Part shown: in pieces, positions 1 to 8,128 of the stretch
Numbering within the stretch: the stretch's first letter is position 1
How the letters are laid out: each line of letters opens with the position of its first letter
Origin: Sphingomonas alpina
Lineage (GTDB): Bacteria > Pseudomonadota > Alphaproteobacteria > Sphingomonadales > Sphingomonadaceae
Direction of reading: 5' to 3'
Length of the DNA stretch: 64,000 nucleotides
Assembly: GCF_014490665.1 (NCBI RefSeq)
Contig: NZ_CP061038.1
Coordinates: forward strand, 3,348,001 to 3,412,000
Position numbers and translations under genes: made by a program
Notes under the pieces: generated by a model
The model's input: only the letters and a program-made list of their open reading frames with translations
The model's database searches: none
Told to the model about the DNA's origin: nothing

Positions 1-2
1 TT

Positions 3-1484
3 CTAGCTGCCGGTCTGGAAACCTCCGGCTTGTCCGCTCGGCGCACCGCCCAGCGCCTTGAACAGATCGATAACCGCGAGCAATTCGTCCTGCCGCGCGA
101 CCAGCGCGGCATCGTTGGTCTGGGTTTCGTTGCGCTCGGTGTCGATCAGCGTGTCGAGCGGGATCTCGCCTTCGAGGAACTGAACGCGCGCCAGGCGCGA
201 CGCCTCGCGCGCATCACGGCTGGCACGCTCGTAGAGCGCGACCCGGCGCCCCGCTTCGCGCATGCCGGCCAGCGCCTGATCGCCTTCGGCCAGCGCGCGC
301 AACAATGCCGCCCGGTACAGCGCAACCGCCTCGATCTGCACGGCGCTCGCTGTTTCATATTGGCCGCGCAACCGCCCGCCCTGGAAGATCGGCGCGAACA
401 GGCTCGCCCCGGCCGAGAGCGTTACCCCGAACGGACCGCCGATCGCCGCTGCCTGTACCAGCCCCGATCCCGACAGGCGCAAGGACGGTTTGAAGGCAGC
501 GCGCGCCTGCTGCACATCGCCGCGCGCCGCAGCAATGCGCGCTTCGGCTGCGCGAATATCGGGGCGGCGGAACAGCAGGTCGCCCGGTTGCCCTGGGCCG
601 ATCGTCGGCGTGACGATCGCACCGAGCGAGAGCGACCGGGGTTTGAAGCCGGGCGATTCGAGGCCGAGCAACGCAGCGAGCCCGGCGCCCATCTGCGCCC
701 GAGCCTCGATCAACGAAGAATGTTGCGCCTCGAGCCGGGCCAGTTCGCCCGATTGCAGCCCGATATCGACGCGAGTCGCCACGCCTTCGCGCAGCCGCAC
801 GGTCAGGATTCTCAGCAGCTCGCGCGCATTTGCACTGTCGCGTTCAGCCACCGTGATGCGGTCGCCCAAAGCCGCCCATTGCACCAGCGCACGCGCGGCA
901 TCGGTTTCGACCACCAGAGCAGCGGCATCGCTATCGAACGCCGCGGCGGCAACCCGAGCACGCGCGGCGCGCTTGCCGGCACGCGCAGCGCCGAACAGGT
1001 CGAGATCATAGGCCACGTCGAGCCCGGCCTGGCCGACGCTGTAGCTGTACAGCGCGGTGTTGGAATTGTCGGTGCGCGTCGCGGTGACGCCGGCACTGGC
1101 CCCGATTGTCGGCAGCAGCGCCGCGCCTGCAATACGCGCCTGACCGCGCAACTGCGCGACTCGCGCACGCGCCGCCTCGATCGTCGGATTGGCGGCGCGA
1201 GCACGGGCGACCAGTTCGGCCAGGTCGGTTGTTCCGAAACGCTGCCAGAAATTTTCTGACAGTGTTTCGGATCGGGGTGCCTGGGATGTGGGTACCTCGG
1301 ATCCTCGGGCAAGCTGCGAATCGTACAGCGACTCACCCCACGACTCGGAGGTGATTCGGGCAGGCTCGGGAACCTTGATCGCCGGGCCCATACAGGCCGT
1401 CGGGACGATACCGAGCAGGATCAGGAGCGAAAATCGCATGAATCGGGTGCTAACCGTTCCATATTTCGATCCCGTAAAGATCAT
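3..1484 (-). CDS. RND-type outer-membrane efflux lipoprotein (NodT/OprM family)
   Basis: Outer-membrane channel of the TolC/OprM/NodT type, expected to form the exit duct for an inner-membrane pump and a periplasmic adaptor. The 493-residue product has a hydrophobic N-terminal segment ending in the lipobox VPTAC (residues about 27-31), so it is probably a lipoprotein, followed by two outer-membrane efflux repeats (about residues 80-270 and 290-480) rich in Ala/Arg/Glu helices. The long motif LFRRPDIRAAEARIAAARGD is typical of the family. A shorter start at 1439 (MRFSLL) places the lipobox nearer the N-terminus; the 1484 start has a GGGACAG stretch upstream, so I keep it. It diverges from the peptide/HlyD/ABC exporter genes and completes a type I-like secretion path; this pairing is inferred from position. 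Confidence 0.88.
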   Translation of the reverse strand: MIFTGSKYGTVSTRFMRFSLLILLGIVPTACMGPAIKVPEPARITSESWGESLYDSQLARGSEVPTSQAPRSETLSENFWQRFGTTDLAELVARARAANPTIEAARARVAQLRGQARIAGAALLPTIGASAGVTATRTDNSNTALYSYSVGQAGLDVAYDLDLFGAARAGKRAARARVAAAAFDSDAAALVVETDAARALVQWAALGDRITVAERDSANARELLRILTVRLREGVATRVDIGLQSGELARLEAQHSSLIEARAQMGAGLAALLGLESPGFKPRSLSLGAIVTPTIGPGQPGDLLFRRPDIRAAEARIAAARGDVQQARAAFKPSLRLSGSGLVQAAAIGGPFGVTLSAGASLFAPIFQGGRLRGQYETASAVQIEAVALYRAALLRALAEGDQALAGMREAGRRVALYERASRDAREASRLARVQFLEGEIPLDTLIDTERNETQTNDAALVARQDELLAVIDLFKALGGAPSGQAGGFQTGS

Positions 1485-1660
1485 GGTTTCTGTCCCGCAT
1501 TGACACCAGTTCGTAAAAATACGCGGTTAATATCTAACTAATTCAAATGCTTATTATTTTCTTAAAAATCGACGTCGGGCCGATATGGCATGTTGAAACC
1601 GACCGCCGCGCCCGGCATCCCAAGTGTCGGGACCATAACTCGAGTAACAGGAGCTTGATT
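1485..1660. promoter_or_regulatory. AT-rich divergent intergenic region upstream of the GG peptide
   Basis: This 176-nt gap separates the minus-strand efflux channel from the plus-strand peptide gene and should hold both promoters. The stretch 1513-1568 is strikingly AT-rich for this genome. A TTGACA hexamer lies at 1500-1505 but I find no good -10 at 16-18 nt. A strong ribosome-binding site CAGGAG (1648-1653) sits 7 nt before the ATG at 1661 and decides that start over the longer frame opening at 1547. I see no certain operator. Confidence 0.5.
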
Positions 1661-1792
1661 ATGCGTACTCTCGACGAAAAAGAGCTGAACGAAGTGTCCG
1701 GCGGCCTCGGCGGCCTGGTCGGTGGTGTTCTCACCCTGCTGTTCGGCAGCCCGAAGAAGCGCTGCGACCCGAAGCCGCGTCGCCACTGCTGA
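1661..1792 (+). CDS. Double-glycine-leader peptide (bacteriocin- or pheromone-like precursor)
   Basis: A 43-residue precursor. The first 15 residues, MRTLDEKELNEVSGG, fit the double-glycine leader consensus (spaced Leu/Val, acidic Glu-Leu, GG at -2/-1) recognised by C39-peptidase ABC exporters. Cleavage after GG would release a 28-residue peptide with a Gly-rich hydrophobic N-terminal half and a strongly basic C-terminal half containing two cysteines, the last in the terminal motif CDPKPRRHC, which could close a small disulfide loop. The start follows CAGGAG with 7-nt spacing. The adaptor and C39 exporter follow directly. No immunity protein is recognisable beside it, so it may be a toxin with unlinked immunity or a signalling peptide. 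Leader and exporter are seen; bioactivity is inferred. Confidence 0.8.
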   Translation: MRTLDEKELNEVSGGLGGLVGGVLTLLFGSPKKRCDPKPRRHC

Positions 1793-1842
1793 TCGATCCA
1801 AACTCAGCCTGATCCTGATCCCGGATCGGACAGAAGATATGC

Positions 1843-1874
1843 AAGGGGCCGGGGTAGCAATGCCGCGGCCCCTT
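1843..1874 (+). terminator. Hairpin between the peptide gene and the exporter genes
   Basis: Arms AAGGGGCCG (1843-1851) and CGGCCCCTT (1866-1874) are perfectly complementary around a 14-nt loop. There is no long U-tract, so this may be a partial terminator or an RNA processing/stability hairpin that lets the peptide transcript exceed that of the exporter. That role is inference. Confidence 0.5.
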
Positions 1875-1992
1875 CGCTGTCTCCAGTGATTCCAGCGCCG
1901 GGATTCAACTACGATTTTCCGCAACGTGATTAACGTCATCCTCAGGATTGGCCTTTAGTCCGATCGATGACGGGACCGCGTCGAAGGACAAT

Positions 1993-3240
1993 ATGACGAG
2001 CACGTTGTTCCGAACCGAGGTCATCGAGGCGCGCCGTGAGCGCCTGACCGGCACAGTCATCGCAGCAAGCCCGCCGGGTGCGCGCATCTATGGCGCGATG
2101 CTCGCCATCGCTTTCGCATTGTCCGTTGCGGTACTGCTGTTCGGCAGCTTCGCCACGCGCGAAAGCGTGAAAGGGCTGGTCGCGCCGGACCTTGGCATTG
2201 CCCGCGTCTATCCGCCCGGAGCGGTCGAAGTGCGCGCGATCCATGTCGCGGAGGGGCAGCAGGTGGCTGCCGGAACGCCACTGGTCACGGTTGCGGTAAC
2301 GCAGGGACGCGATGCGGGCGGCGAAGGCGTGGCCGGGCAGATCCGCGAAATCGACCGTCAGGATGGCGAACTGGCGCGGCAATCGGCGCTGGCTGCCGAA
2401 CTCGGCACAGCCGAGACGGGCGGGCTTGGCCAGCAACGCGCCGGTATCGCCGCCGAGATCGCTTCGCTCCAGCGCCAACGCACCCTCGCCGCCGGGCAAG
2501 CCGAGCTGGCGGAATCGGGCAGTGCCCGTGCGGCGCGATTGCTGCGCGAACAGGCGGGCACCAAAAGACAGGTGGAAGACGCGCGCGCCGCCGCCCTGTC
2601 GCGCCGCGCCGAAGTCGAAGCGCTCGACCAGCAGATCATCACCCAGCGCGAGGCGCTGCGCCGCATCGGCACCGACATCGCACAGCGTCGCCTGGGCAGC
2701 GCGCGGAGCGGAGCGGAACTTGCCGCGCAGCGCGCCGACCTGGCCGGCCGGCGCGCTGCGCTGGCGCGGCTCGACCGGCTCGACCTGACCGCGCCGGTTG
2801 CGGGCGAGATCAGCGGCCTCAATGCCGAAATCGGCCAGCGGGTCAGCCCCGACAGTTCGCTGCTCACGCTGATCCCCTCCGGCAGCCGGATGGAAGTGTG
2901 GCTTTACGTCACCAGCCGCGCCGCCGGCCGGGTGCGTATCGGGCAGGAAGTACGGTTGTTGTTCGACGCCTTTCCGTACCAGAAATTCGGCTCGGGCCGG
3001 GGCAATGTAGTGGCGATATCGGCCACGCCGACCGATCCGGTGCTGGTCGATCCGGGTCTCAAGATCACCGATCCGGTGTACCGCGTGCGTGTGCGGGTCG
3101 ATCGCGTCGCGGGACCGCGCGCCACCGCCGGCCTCGGTCAGCTGCGCCCGGGCATGACGCTGAATGCCGATCTGGTGCTCGAACAGCGCAAATTGTGGGA
3201 AGTCTTCTTCGATCCGATCCTGCGGGCGATGCGGCGATGA
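1993..3240 (+). CDS. HlyD-family adaptor of the peptide exporter (CvaA-like)
   Basis: Periplasmic adaptor (membrane fusion protein) linking the ABC exporter to the outer-membrane channel. About 415 residues: a cytoplasmic start LFRTEVIEARRERLTG, which resembles CvaA-type adaptors, one membrane helix (about residues 35-57), a lipoyl/biotinyl-like half motif near YPPGAVEVRAIHVAEGQQV, a long Ala/Arg/Gln coiled-coil hairpin (about 110-265), and a C-terminal beta-barrel region with the second lipoyl half. I prefer ATG 1993, preceded by GAAGGA, over 1948. The stop overlaps the ATG of the exporter (ATGA), implying translational coupling. Family assignment is firm; partner choice follows from context. 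Confidence 0.88.
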   Translation: MTSTLFRTEVIEARRERLTGTVIAASPPGARIYGAMLAIAFALSVAVLLFGSFATRESVKGLVAPDLGIARVYPPGAVEVRAIHVAEGQQVAAGTPLVTVAVTQGRDAGGEGVAGQIREIDRQDGELARQSALAAELGTAETGGLGQQRAGIAAEIASLQRQRTLAAGQAELAESGSARAARLLREQAGTKRQVEDARAAALSRRAEVEALDQQIITQREALRRIGTDIAQRRLGSARSGAELAAQRADLAGRRAALARLDRLDLTAPVAGEISGLNAEIGQRVSPDSSLLTLIPSGSRMEVWLYVTSRAAGRVRIGQEVRLLFDAFPYQKFGSGRGNVVAISATPTDPVLVDPGLKITDPVYRVRVRVDRVAGPRATAGLGQLRPGMTLNADLVLEQRKLWEVFFDPILRAMRR

Positions 3241-5363
3241 GCGGCACTGAATGGCCCTGGTCGCGCCGCATCCGGCCCATCCTGCAATCCGAGGTCAACG
3301 AATGCGGCCTCGCCTGCCTGGCCATGGCGGCAGCCAATGCCGGCCACCGTGTCGACCTGGCCGGGCTGCGCCGCCGCTATCCGATCTCGTCGCAAGGCAT
3401 GACGCTGGCCGAGTTGATGCGTATTGCCGGCGCGCTCGAACTGTCGCCGCGCGCGGTGCGGCTGGAGATCGAGGAGCTGGGCGAACTGCAACTGCCCGCC
3501 ATCCTGCATTGGGACCTCACCCATTTCGTGCTGCTGGAACGCGTATCGGGCAGCAAGATCACCATCCTCGACCCCGCGGTCGGCCGCCGCACCATTTCGC
3601 TCCAGGAAACCTCGCGCCATCTTACCGGCGTTGCGCTGGAGCTGACGCCAAGCCCCGATTTCACACCGATCGTCGCCCGGTCGGCGCTGCGGATCAGCGA
3701 CCTGTGGACGCGGATCACCCGGTTGCGCGGCACCATGGTGCAAGTGGTCGGCCTGTCCCTGTTGCTGCAGGTCACTGTGCTGGCCCTGCCCTTCGCGCAG
3801 CAGATCATCGTCGACGAGGCGATCGGCCAGGGCGACAATAGCCTGGTACTGCTGATCGCGATCGGGTTCGGGTTCGTCTATCTGCTCAATGTGCTGCTGC
3901 AGGCGCTTCGTTCCTGGGTGGTGCTGACGCTGGGGGAATCGATCTCGTTCCAGCTCGCCGGCAATCTCGTCCGCCATCTGATCCATTTGCCGGTTTCGTT
4001 CTTCGAACGGCGTCATGTCGGCGACCTCCTGTCGCGGATCCAGTCGATCAAGCCGATCCAGGAATTGCTCACCCAGGGCGTGGTCAATGTCGCGATCGAC
4101 GCGCTGCTCGCGCTCACCACGCTGATCGTCATGATGCTGATCAGCCCGACACTGGCCCTGGTCGTACTGATCACCTCCGCACTCTATGCGCTGACCAGCC
4201 TGGTGCTTTTCCCGCAGTGGCGCGCGCGCTCCGAGGAGGAGATCGTCGCGCGCGCCAAGCAGGAGACGCATCTGCTCGAGACGATGCGTTCGGTGCGCGC
4301 GATCAAGCTGCACGGCATGGAGACGATGCGCGAGGCGGGCTGGCGCAACCTTTATGCCGATGTCGTCTCGTCGAGCTATCGCGCCGACCGCACCGCGATC
4401 CAGCTGACCCTGGCCGAGAATCTGCTGTTCAACCTGCAATTGCTGCTCGTCCTGGCCTTTGCCGCCAGCATGGTGATCGCCGGTACGATGACGATCGGCC
4501 TGATGTTCGCCTTCCTGTCCTATCGCACCAGCTTTGCGACCAGTGCGTCACAGCTGGTGCACCGCGTGCAGGACTGGCGCATGATCGGCCTGCACCTCGA
4601 CCGGCTGGCCGACATCGTGTCCGAAAAGCAGGAACAGATCGGCCTGGCGCCGCCGCGCGCGAACGAACTCCGCCCGCCCGCGATCCGCGTCGAACGGCTA
4701 AGCTTCGCCTATTCCCCGACCGATCCGCCGATCCTCCAGGATGTGTCGTTCGATGTGCCGGCGGGCAGCTATCTCGCGATCATCGGCCGGTCGGGGTCGG
4801 GCAAGACGACCTTGCTGCGCCTGCTGCTCGGCCTGTTGACGCCGACCTCCGGGCAGATCCTGATCGACGGCGTGCCACTCGGTCCGGCGACGATCGCGGC
4901 ATGGCGGTCGCGGGTCGGCGCGGTGCTGCAGGACGATGCGATGCTGCAGGGCACGATCGCCGACAATATCGCCTTTTTCGATCCGCATGCCGACATGGAG
5001 GACATTATCTCCTGCGCCTCCTTCGCGCGAATTCATGACGAGATCATGCAGATGCCGATGCAATATCACAGCTTCATCGGCGACATGGGCGGCGCGCTGT
5101 CGGCAGGCCAGCGCCAGCGCCTGTTGCTTGCCCGCGCGATGTATCGCAGCCCCGACGCGGTGTTCCTCGATGAGGGTACCGCCAATCTCGACGAAGCGAA
5201 CGAAACGGCGCTGGCGGAGAGCTTTGCCCGATTGCGGCGAACCCGTATCGTCATCGCGCATCGTCCCGCATTGATCGAGCATGCGGTGCAGGTGATCGAG
5301 CTCGATCAGGGAGGCGTGACGATCCTCGATACCGGGGCTCCGCGCCTGCAGGGTGTCGCCTGA
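3237..5363 (+). CDS. Peptidase-C39 ABC exporter (bacteriocin processing/secretion)
   Basis: A 708-residue peptidase-containing ABC transporter that should cleave double-glycine leaders in the cytoplasm and export the peptide. N-terminal C39 domain (1-130): oxyanion Gln17, catalytic Cys23 in NECGLACLAM, His96 in HWDLTHFVLL and Asp112 in ILDPAVG are all present, so the protease looks active. Six-helix transmembrane domain about 160-430. The nucleotide-binding domain has Walker A GRSGSGKTT, a slightly unusual signature LSAGQRQR (Ala for the first Gly) and Walker B AVFLDEGTANLD. The start ATG at 3237 overlaps the adaptor stop. With the peptide at 1661 as its obvious substrate, this is a complete processing and export set. 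Confidence 0.93.
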   Translation: MSGTEWPWSRRIRPILQSEVNECGLACLAMAAANAGHRVDLAGLRRRYPISSQGMTLAELMRIAGALELSPRAVRLEIEELGELQLPAILHWDLTHFVLLERVSGSKITILDPAVGRRTISLQETSRHLTGVALELTPSPDFTPIVARSALRISDLWTRITRLRGTMVQVVGLSLLLQVTVLALPFAQQIIVDEAIGQGDNSLVLLIAIGFGFVYLLNVLLQALRSWVVLTLGESISFQLAGNLVRHLIHLPVSFFERRHVGDLLSRIQSIKPIQELLTQGVVNVAIDALLALTTLIVMMLISPTLALVVLITSALYALTSLVLFPQWRARSEEEIVARAKQETHLLETMRSVRAIKLHGMETMREAGWRNLYADVVSSSYRADRTAIQLTLAENLLFNLQLLLVLAFAASMVIAGTMTIGLMFAFLSYRTSFATSASQLVHRVQDWRMIGLHLDRLADIVSEKQEQIGLAPPRANELRPPAIRVERLSFAYSPTDPPILQDVSFDVPAGSYLAIIGRSGSGKTTLLRLLLGLLTPTSGQILIDGVPLGPATIAAWRSRVGAVLQDDAMLQGTIADNIAFFDPHADMEDIISCASFARIHDEIMQMPMQYHSFIGDMGGALSAGQRQRLLLARAMYRSPDAVFLDEGTANLDEANETALAESFARLRRTRIVIAHRPALIEHAVQVIELDQGGVTILDTGAPRLQGVA

Positions 5364-5400
5364 GATACAATAGCATTGTCGTGCTCGCCCGGACTCCCGA

Positions 5401-6201
5401 TCAGCATTCGGGCATTCTTCCGTTCGCGATCATCTCGCGCACGACGCGGCGATAGCTCCGGCCGACCGGCAGGCGATTCCCGGTATCGGTGGTGAGCTGG
5501 TAGCTGCCGGTCGGCAACCGCCGAACCGACGCGATACGGTCGCGATTGACGATGCAGGAACGGTGGATACGCGTGTAGCGCTGCGTATCGAGCAGTTCGA
5601 GGATCGCGGTCAGCGATTCACGGTGGAGGTAATTGGCGTCGCCGAGATGGAGGCGGACATATTCGCCCTCCGCCGCGACCCAGTCGACCCGGTCGAGATC
5701 GACCCGCACCGTCTCGCCGCGGCGCTGCACCCAGATGTGGCGACGTTCGGTGACCTCCCCTGCCCGCTCGCGGCGCAACGCATCGAGTTGCCCGGCAAGA
5801 TCCTGCAACCGGCTGCGCGCGCTGCGGTCCTCGATCGAACGGCGGATCCGGTCGAGCGCGGTCTGCAGTCGGCCGAGCCGGATCGGCTTGGTCAGGAAAT
5901 CGGTCGCGCCGGTTTCGAACGCCGAGGCGGCAAAATGCGGATAGGCGGTGACGAATATGATCAGCGGTGCGGCGTCGCCTGACCGGGCGAGTTCCTCGAC
6001 CACATCGAACCCGTCAAGCGCGGGCATTTCGATGTCGAGCAGCACTGCATCGGGCGCAAGCGCCGCGATATCGGCCAGTGCCGCTGTGCCGCTGGCCGCG
6101 GTGCCGACCACCTCCACGCCCTCGATCCGCTCGAGCAGGTCCTGCAGCCGCTGGATGGCCAGCAGTTCGTCGTCGCAGAGCAGCAGGCGGATCGGGCGCA
6201 T
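5401..6201 (-). CDS. LytTR-family response regulator
   Basis: A 266-residue two-component response regulator. Receiver domain 1-125, with acidic pocket CDDE near residue 10, phospho-acceptor Asp in VLLDIEMPALDG (about 56) and Lys in LTKPIRLGRL (about 105); LytTR DNA-binding domain about 155-262 (RGETVRVDLDRVDWVAAEGE, YTRIHRSCIVN). Such regulators bind pairs of short direct repeats. The ATG overlaps the stop of the kinase gene by one base (TAATG), so both come from one transcript. It converges on the peptide exporter. Control of the peptide genes is a hypothesis; I could not identify convincing LytTR sites upstream of the peptide. Confidence 0.92.
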   Translation of the reverse strand: MRPIRLLLCDDELLAIQRLQDLLERIEGVEVVGTAASGTAALADIAALAPDAVLLDIEMPALDGFDVVEELARSGDAAPLIIFVTAYPHFAASAFETGATDFLTKPIRLGRLQTALDRIRRSIEDRSARSRLQDLAGQLDALRRERAGEVTERRHIWVQRRGETVRVDLDRVDWVAAEGEYVRLHLGDANYLHRESLTAILELLDTQRYTRIHRSCIVNRDRIASVRRLPTGSYQLTTDTGNRLPVGRSYRRVVREMIANGRMPEC

Positions 6202-7298
6202 TATCCCGCAGTCGAAAAGGGAATGTCGATCATGACCAGAAATCCGCCCTCCTCATCCTGCCCGCTGCTGATAGCATAATTATCGTCGAACTGCGCACGC
6301 AGCCGGTCGGTGACATTGGCCAGCCCGACCCCGGTACCCTTGCGAGCCGAGACGCCGGCGCCCTGCGCCGCGCTGTTATGAACCGTGATGCGCAACCGGT
6401 TGCCGATGCGCCGCGCCGCGATGCTCAGCCTGACCGGCGCGACGCTCAGCGCAACGGCGTGGCGCACGGCATTCTCGACCAAAGGTTGAGTGATCAGCCC
6501 GGGAACCAGCGCGCCTTCAGTGTCGGACGGCACGTCGATCTCGACCTTGAGCCGATCGGGAAAGCGCAGGATCTCGATCGCAAGATACAGCGATTGCAGC
6601 TCGATCTCGCGCGCCAGCGGGATATCTTCCTGCGGATCGAGCGACAGCCCGGCGCGAAGGAAATCGGCGAGATTTTCGACCATCCGTTCGGCCGTTTCCG
6701 CTTCGCCCCGGGCGATCAGCGCGGCGATCGAATTGAGCGTGTTGAACATGAAATGCGGATTGAGCTGGTAGCGCAGCGCGCGCAGCTGCGCGGTGTGCGC
6801 GACACGCTGCAGCTGCGCGATGCGGCGTTCGCGCTCGCTCAGCTCGAGGCTGGAGGTAACCGCCAGCAACAAGGCACACAGTGCGGCATAGGCCCAGAAC
6901 CATTGCAGCAACGCACCGAGGAACATGCCGGTATCGAAATCGTCGGTATAGGATCCTTCGATCAGCAGCCTGAACATCGCGATATTGGCGCCGCCATGGA
7001 TCAGGCACCCGATCAGGGCGAGCAGTGCAGCGACCCCGAGCTTGACCCGCATCGGCCGCCCCGCCAGCCGACGCAGCCGGTCGGCAATGACAAACGAAAT
7101 GCCGATGCCGATCAGGGTCACGCACAGCCGGGGCAGCAGGAAGGCAAGCTTTTCCTCCTCGCCCAGATTGAGATGGCGCAGGATGGTCAGCATGGTGACC
7201 TGGGCAATCCAGAAGAGCAGGATGAACCAGGTCGTGGTCCGGCGCACCAGCCGCGCGCTTTCCGTTTCCGTCACCAGGGATTCGATCGTCAAGGCCAT
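6201..7298 (-). CDS. LytS/YpdA-type sensor histidine kinase
   Basis: A 365-residue integral membrane kinase. About four to five hydrophobic segments occupy residues 20-165, followed by a His_kinase (PF06580-type) phospho-acceptor region LRYQLNPHFMFNTLNSI (His about residue 205) and an ATPase domain with N-box QPLVENAVRHAV and G-box GTGVGLANVTDRL. There is no large periplasmic sensor domain, as in kinases that sense membrane-associated or small peptide ligands. I take ATG 7298 (MALTIESLV) rather than the 24-codon upstream extension. It is coupled to the LytTR regulator. The ligand is unknown; the neighbouring secreted peptide is the obvious candidate to test. Confidence 0.88.
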   Translation of the reverse strand: MALTIESLVTETESARLVRRTTTWFILLFWIAQVTMLTILRHLNLGEEEKLAFLLPRLCVTLIGIGISFVIADRLRRLAGRPMRVKLGVAALLALIGCLIHGGANIAMFRLLIEGSYTDDFDTGMFLGALLQWFWAYAALCALLLAVTSSLELSERERRIAQLQRVAHTAQLRALRYQLNPHFMFNTLNSIAALIARGEAETAERMVENLADFLRAGLSLDPQEDIPLAREIELQSLYLAIEILRFPDRLKVEIDVPSDTEGALVPGLITQPLVENAVRHAVALSVAPVRLSIAARRIGNRLRITVHNSAAQGAGVSARKGTGVGLANVTDRLRAQFDDNYAISSGQDEEGGFLVMIDIPFSTAG

Positions 7299-7696
7299 GT
7301 CCCATCGTAACGAGCGACCCGGCAAGGGGTAAGCGCAGCTGCGTGACGTTGACCGGCCCGGACGTGCCATTGAAGGGTTTTATGCCATTCGCATGCTTCC
7401 AGGTGCCATTCGCGGCTTCGTCGGGGAGACGCATTCAGACGCGACGATCATCCCGGTATGTACGCCATCATATCCGCTACAAACGAGGCGTCTTGCCCGT
7501 TGGCTCGGCCGCATTCATCACGCGTTCAGCCTGTTGACTACATGCGTAGTCGAGACGATTACGGGCGTAGTCAGTACGGGAGCGATTCGAATGACCGGAT
7601 GGGCGGGCGATACGGAATCTGCGGTCACGAACCCGCCCGACGCATCGCCCCTCCCCTCTCCCTGCCTCCGTCCAGCCAGCGAATGAGGAAGAATTC
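7299..7696. other. Non-coding divergent region between the LytS-like kinase and a winged-helix gene
   Basis: About 400 nt with no convincing coding sequence. It contains the promoter side of the kinase operon and, near 7534-7572, a TTGACT hexamer, a GACTAC/GTAGTC inverted pair and two GCGTAGTC direct repeats (listed separately). Confidence 0.6.
7534..7572 (+). promoter_or_regulatory. Candidate promoter with GCGTAGTC direct repeats
   Basis: TTGACT (7534-7539) lies 17 nt before GATTAC (7557-7562), a weak sigma-70-like pair. Overlapping it, GACTAC (7536-7541) and GTAGTC (7546-7551) form an inverted pair. GCGTAGTC occurs at 7544-7551 and again at 7565-7572, 21 bp start to start, which is two helical turns. 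This layout suits a dimeric regulator; the orphan winged-helix gene downstream is a candidate. Confidence 0.4.
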
Positions 7697-8092
7697 ATGT
7701 CGTCACCTCCTTCAGCCGGCGAGGAACGTCGCCGACCGTTGATCAAGCGCGGGGCGCTGACCGCAACGTTCGACCCGACCGAGATTTGCTGGAATGGCCG
7801 GCGCGTGCCGCTATCGCCGATGGAGGCAGTGATCGTCGCGCACCTGATCAAGCGCGAGCGTACCCGCTGGGAAGAAATTCGCCAGGTGCTGGTCGATCAT
7901 GGTGCCGGGGGCGACACATGCGAAGTGCTGGTCTACCGCATCCGGCGTAAATTCGTCGCACTGGGGGCGAACAACCCGATCGACACGATCCGCGGCTGGG
8001 GCCTGCGGCTGCAGGTCGAACGCGACGCACGCGGGTCACGGTCGCTGTGGATCGGCGCCACCGAAGTGATGGACTGGAGCACCGGGGCTTGA
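7697..8092 (+). CDS. Receiver-less OmpR-type winged-helix regulator
   Basis: A 131-residue protein consisting of a Trans_reg_C winged-helix domain (about 18-110). LSPMEAVIVAHLI matches the helix that normally follows the strand hairpin, and EVLVYRIRRKFVALG plus IDTIRGWGLRLQ match recognition helix 3 and the wing. No receiver domain precedes it, so it cannot be phosphorylated in the usual way; such orphans act through partners or abundance. ATG 7697 is preceded by GAGGAAG. It ends about 40 nt before the convergent dctD-like gene. Its target is unknown. Confidence 0.75.
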   Translation: MSSPPSAGEERRRPLIKRGALTATFDPTEICWNGRRVPLSPMEAVIVAHLIKRERTRWEEIRQVLVDHGAGGDTCEVLVYRIRRKFVALGANNPIDTIRGWGLRLQVERDARGSRSLWIGATEVMDWSTGA

Positions 8093-8128
8093 AATTGGTC
8101 CTCCCCGGAACAGGGAAGAACTTGGATG

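Noticed and set aside
1506..1531. LytTR-like 9-mers CCAGTTCGT and GCGGTTAAT upstream of the peptide gene
   Set aside because: They carry one and two mismatches to the LytTR pattern, and the start-to-start spacing of 17 bp differs from the usual 21-22 bp, so I do not claim control by the LytTR regulator.
3138..4439. 433-codon open frame antisense to the C39 exporter
   Set aside because: Shadow frame: Gln/Arg/His-rich composition, no start signal and no family motif.
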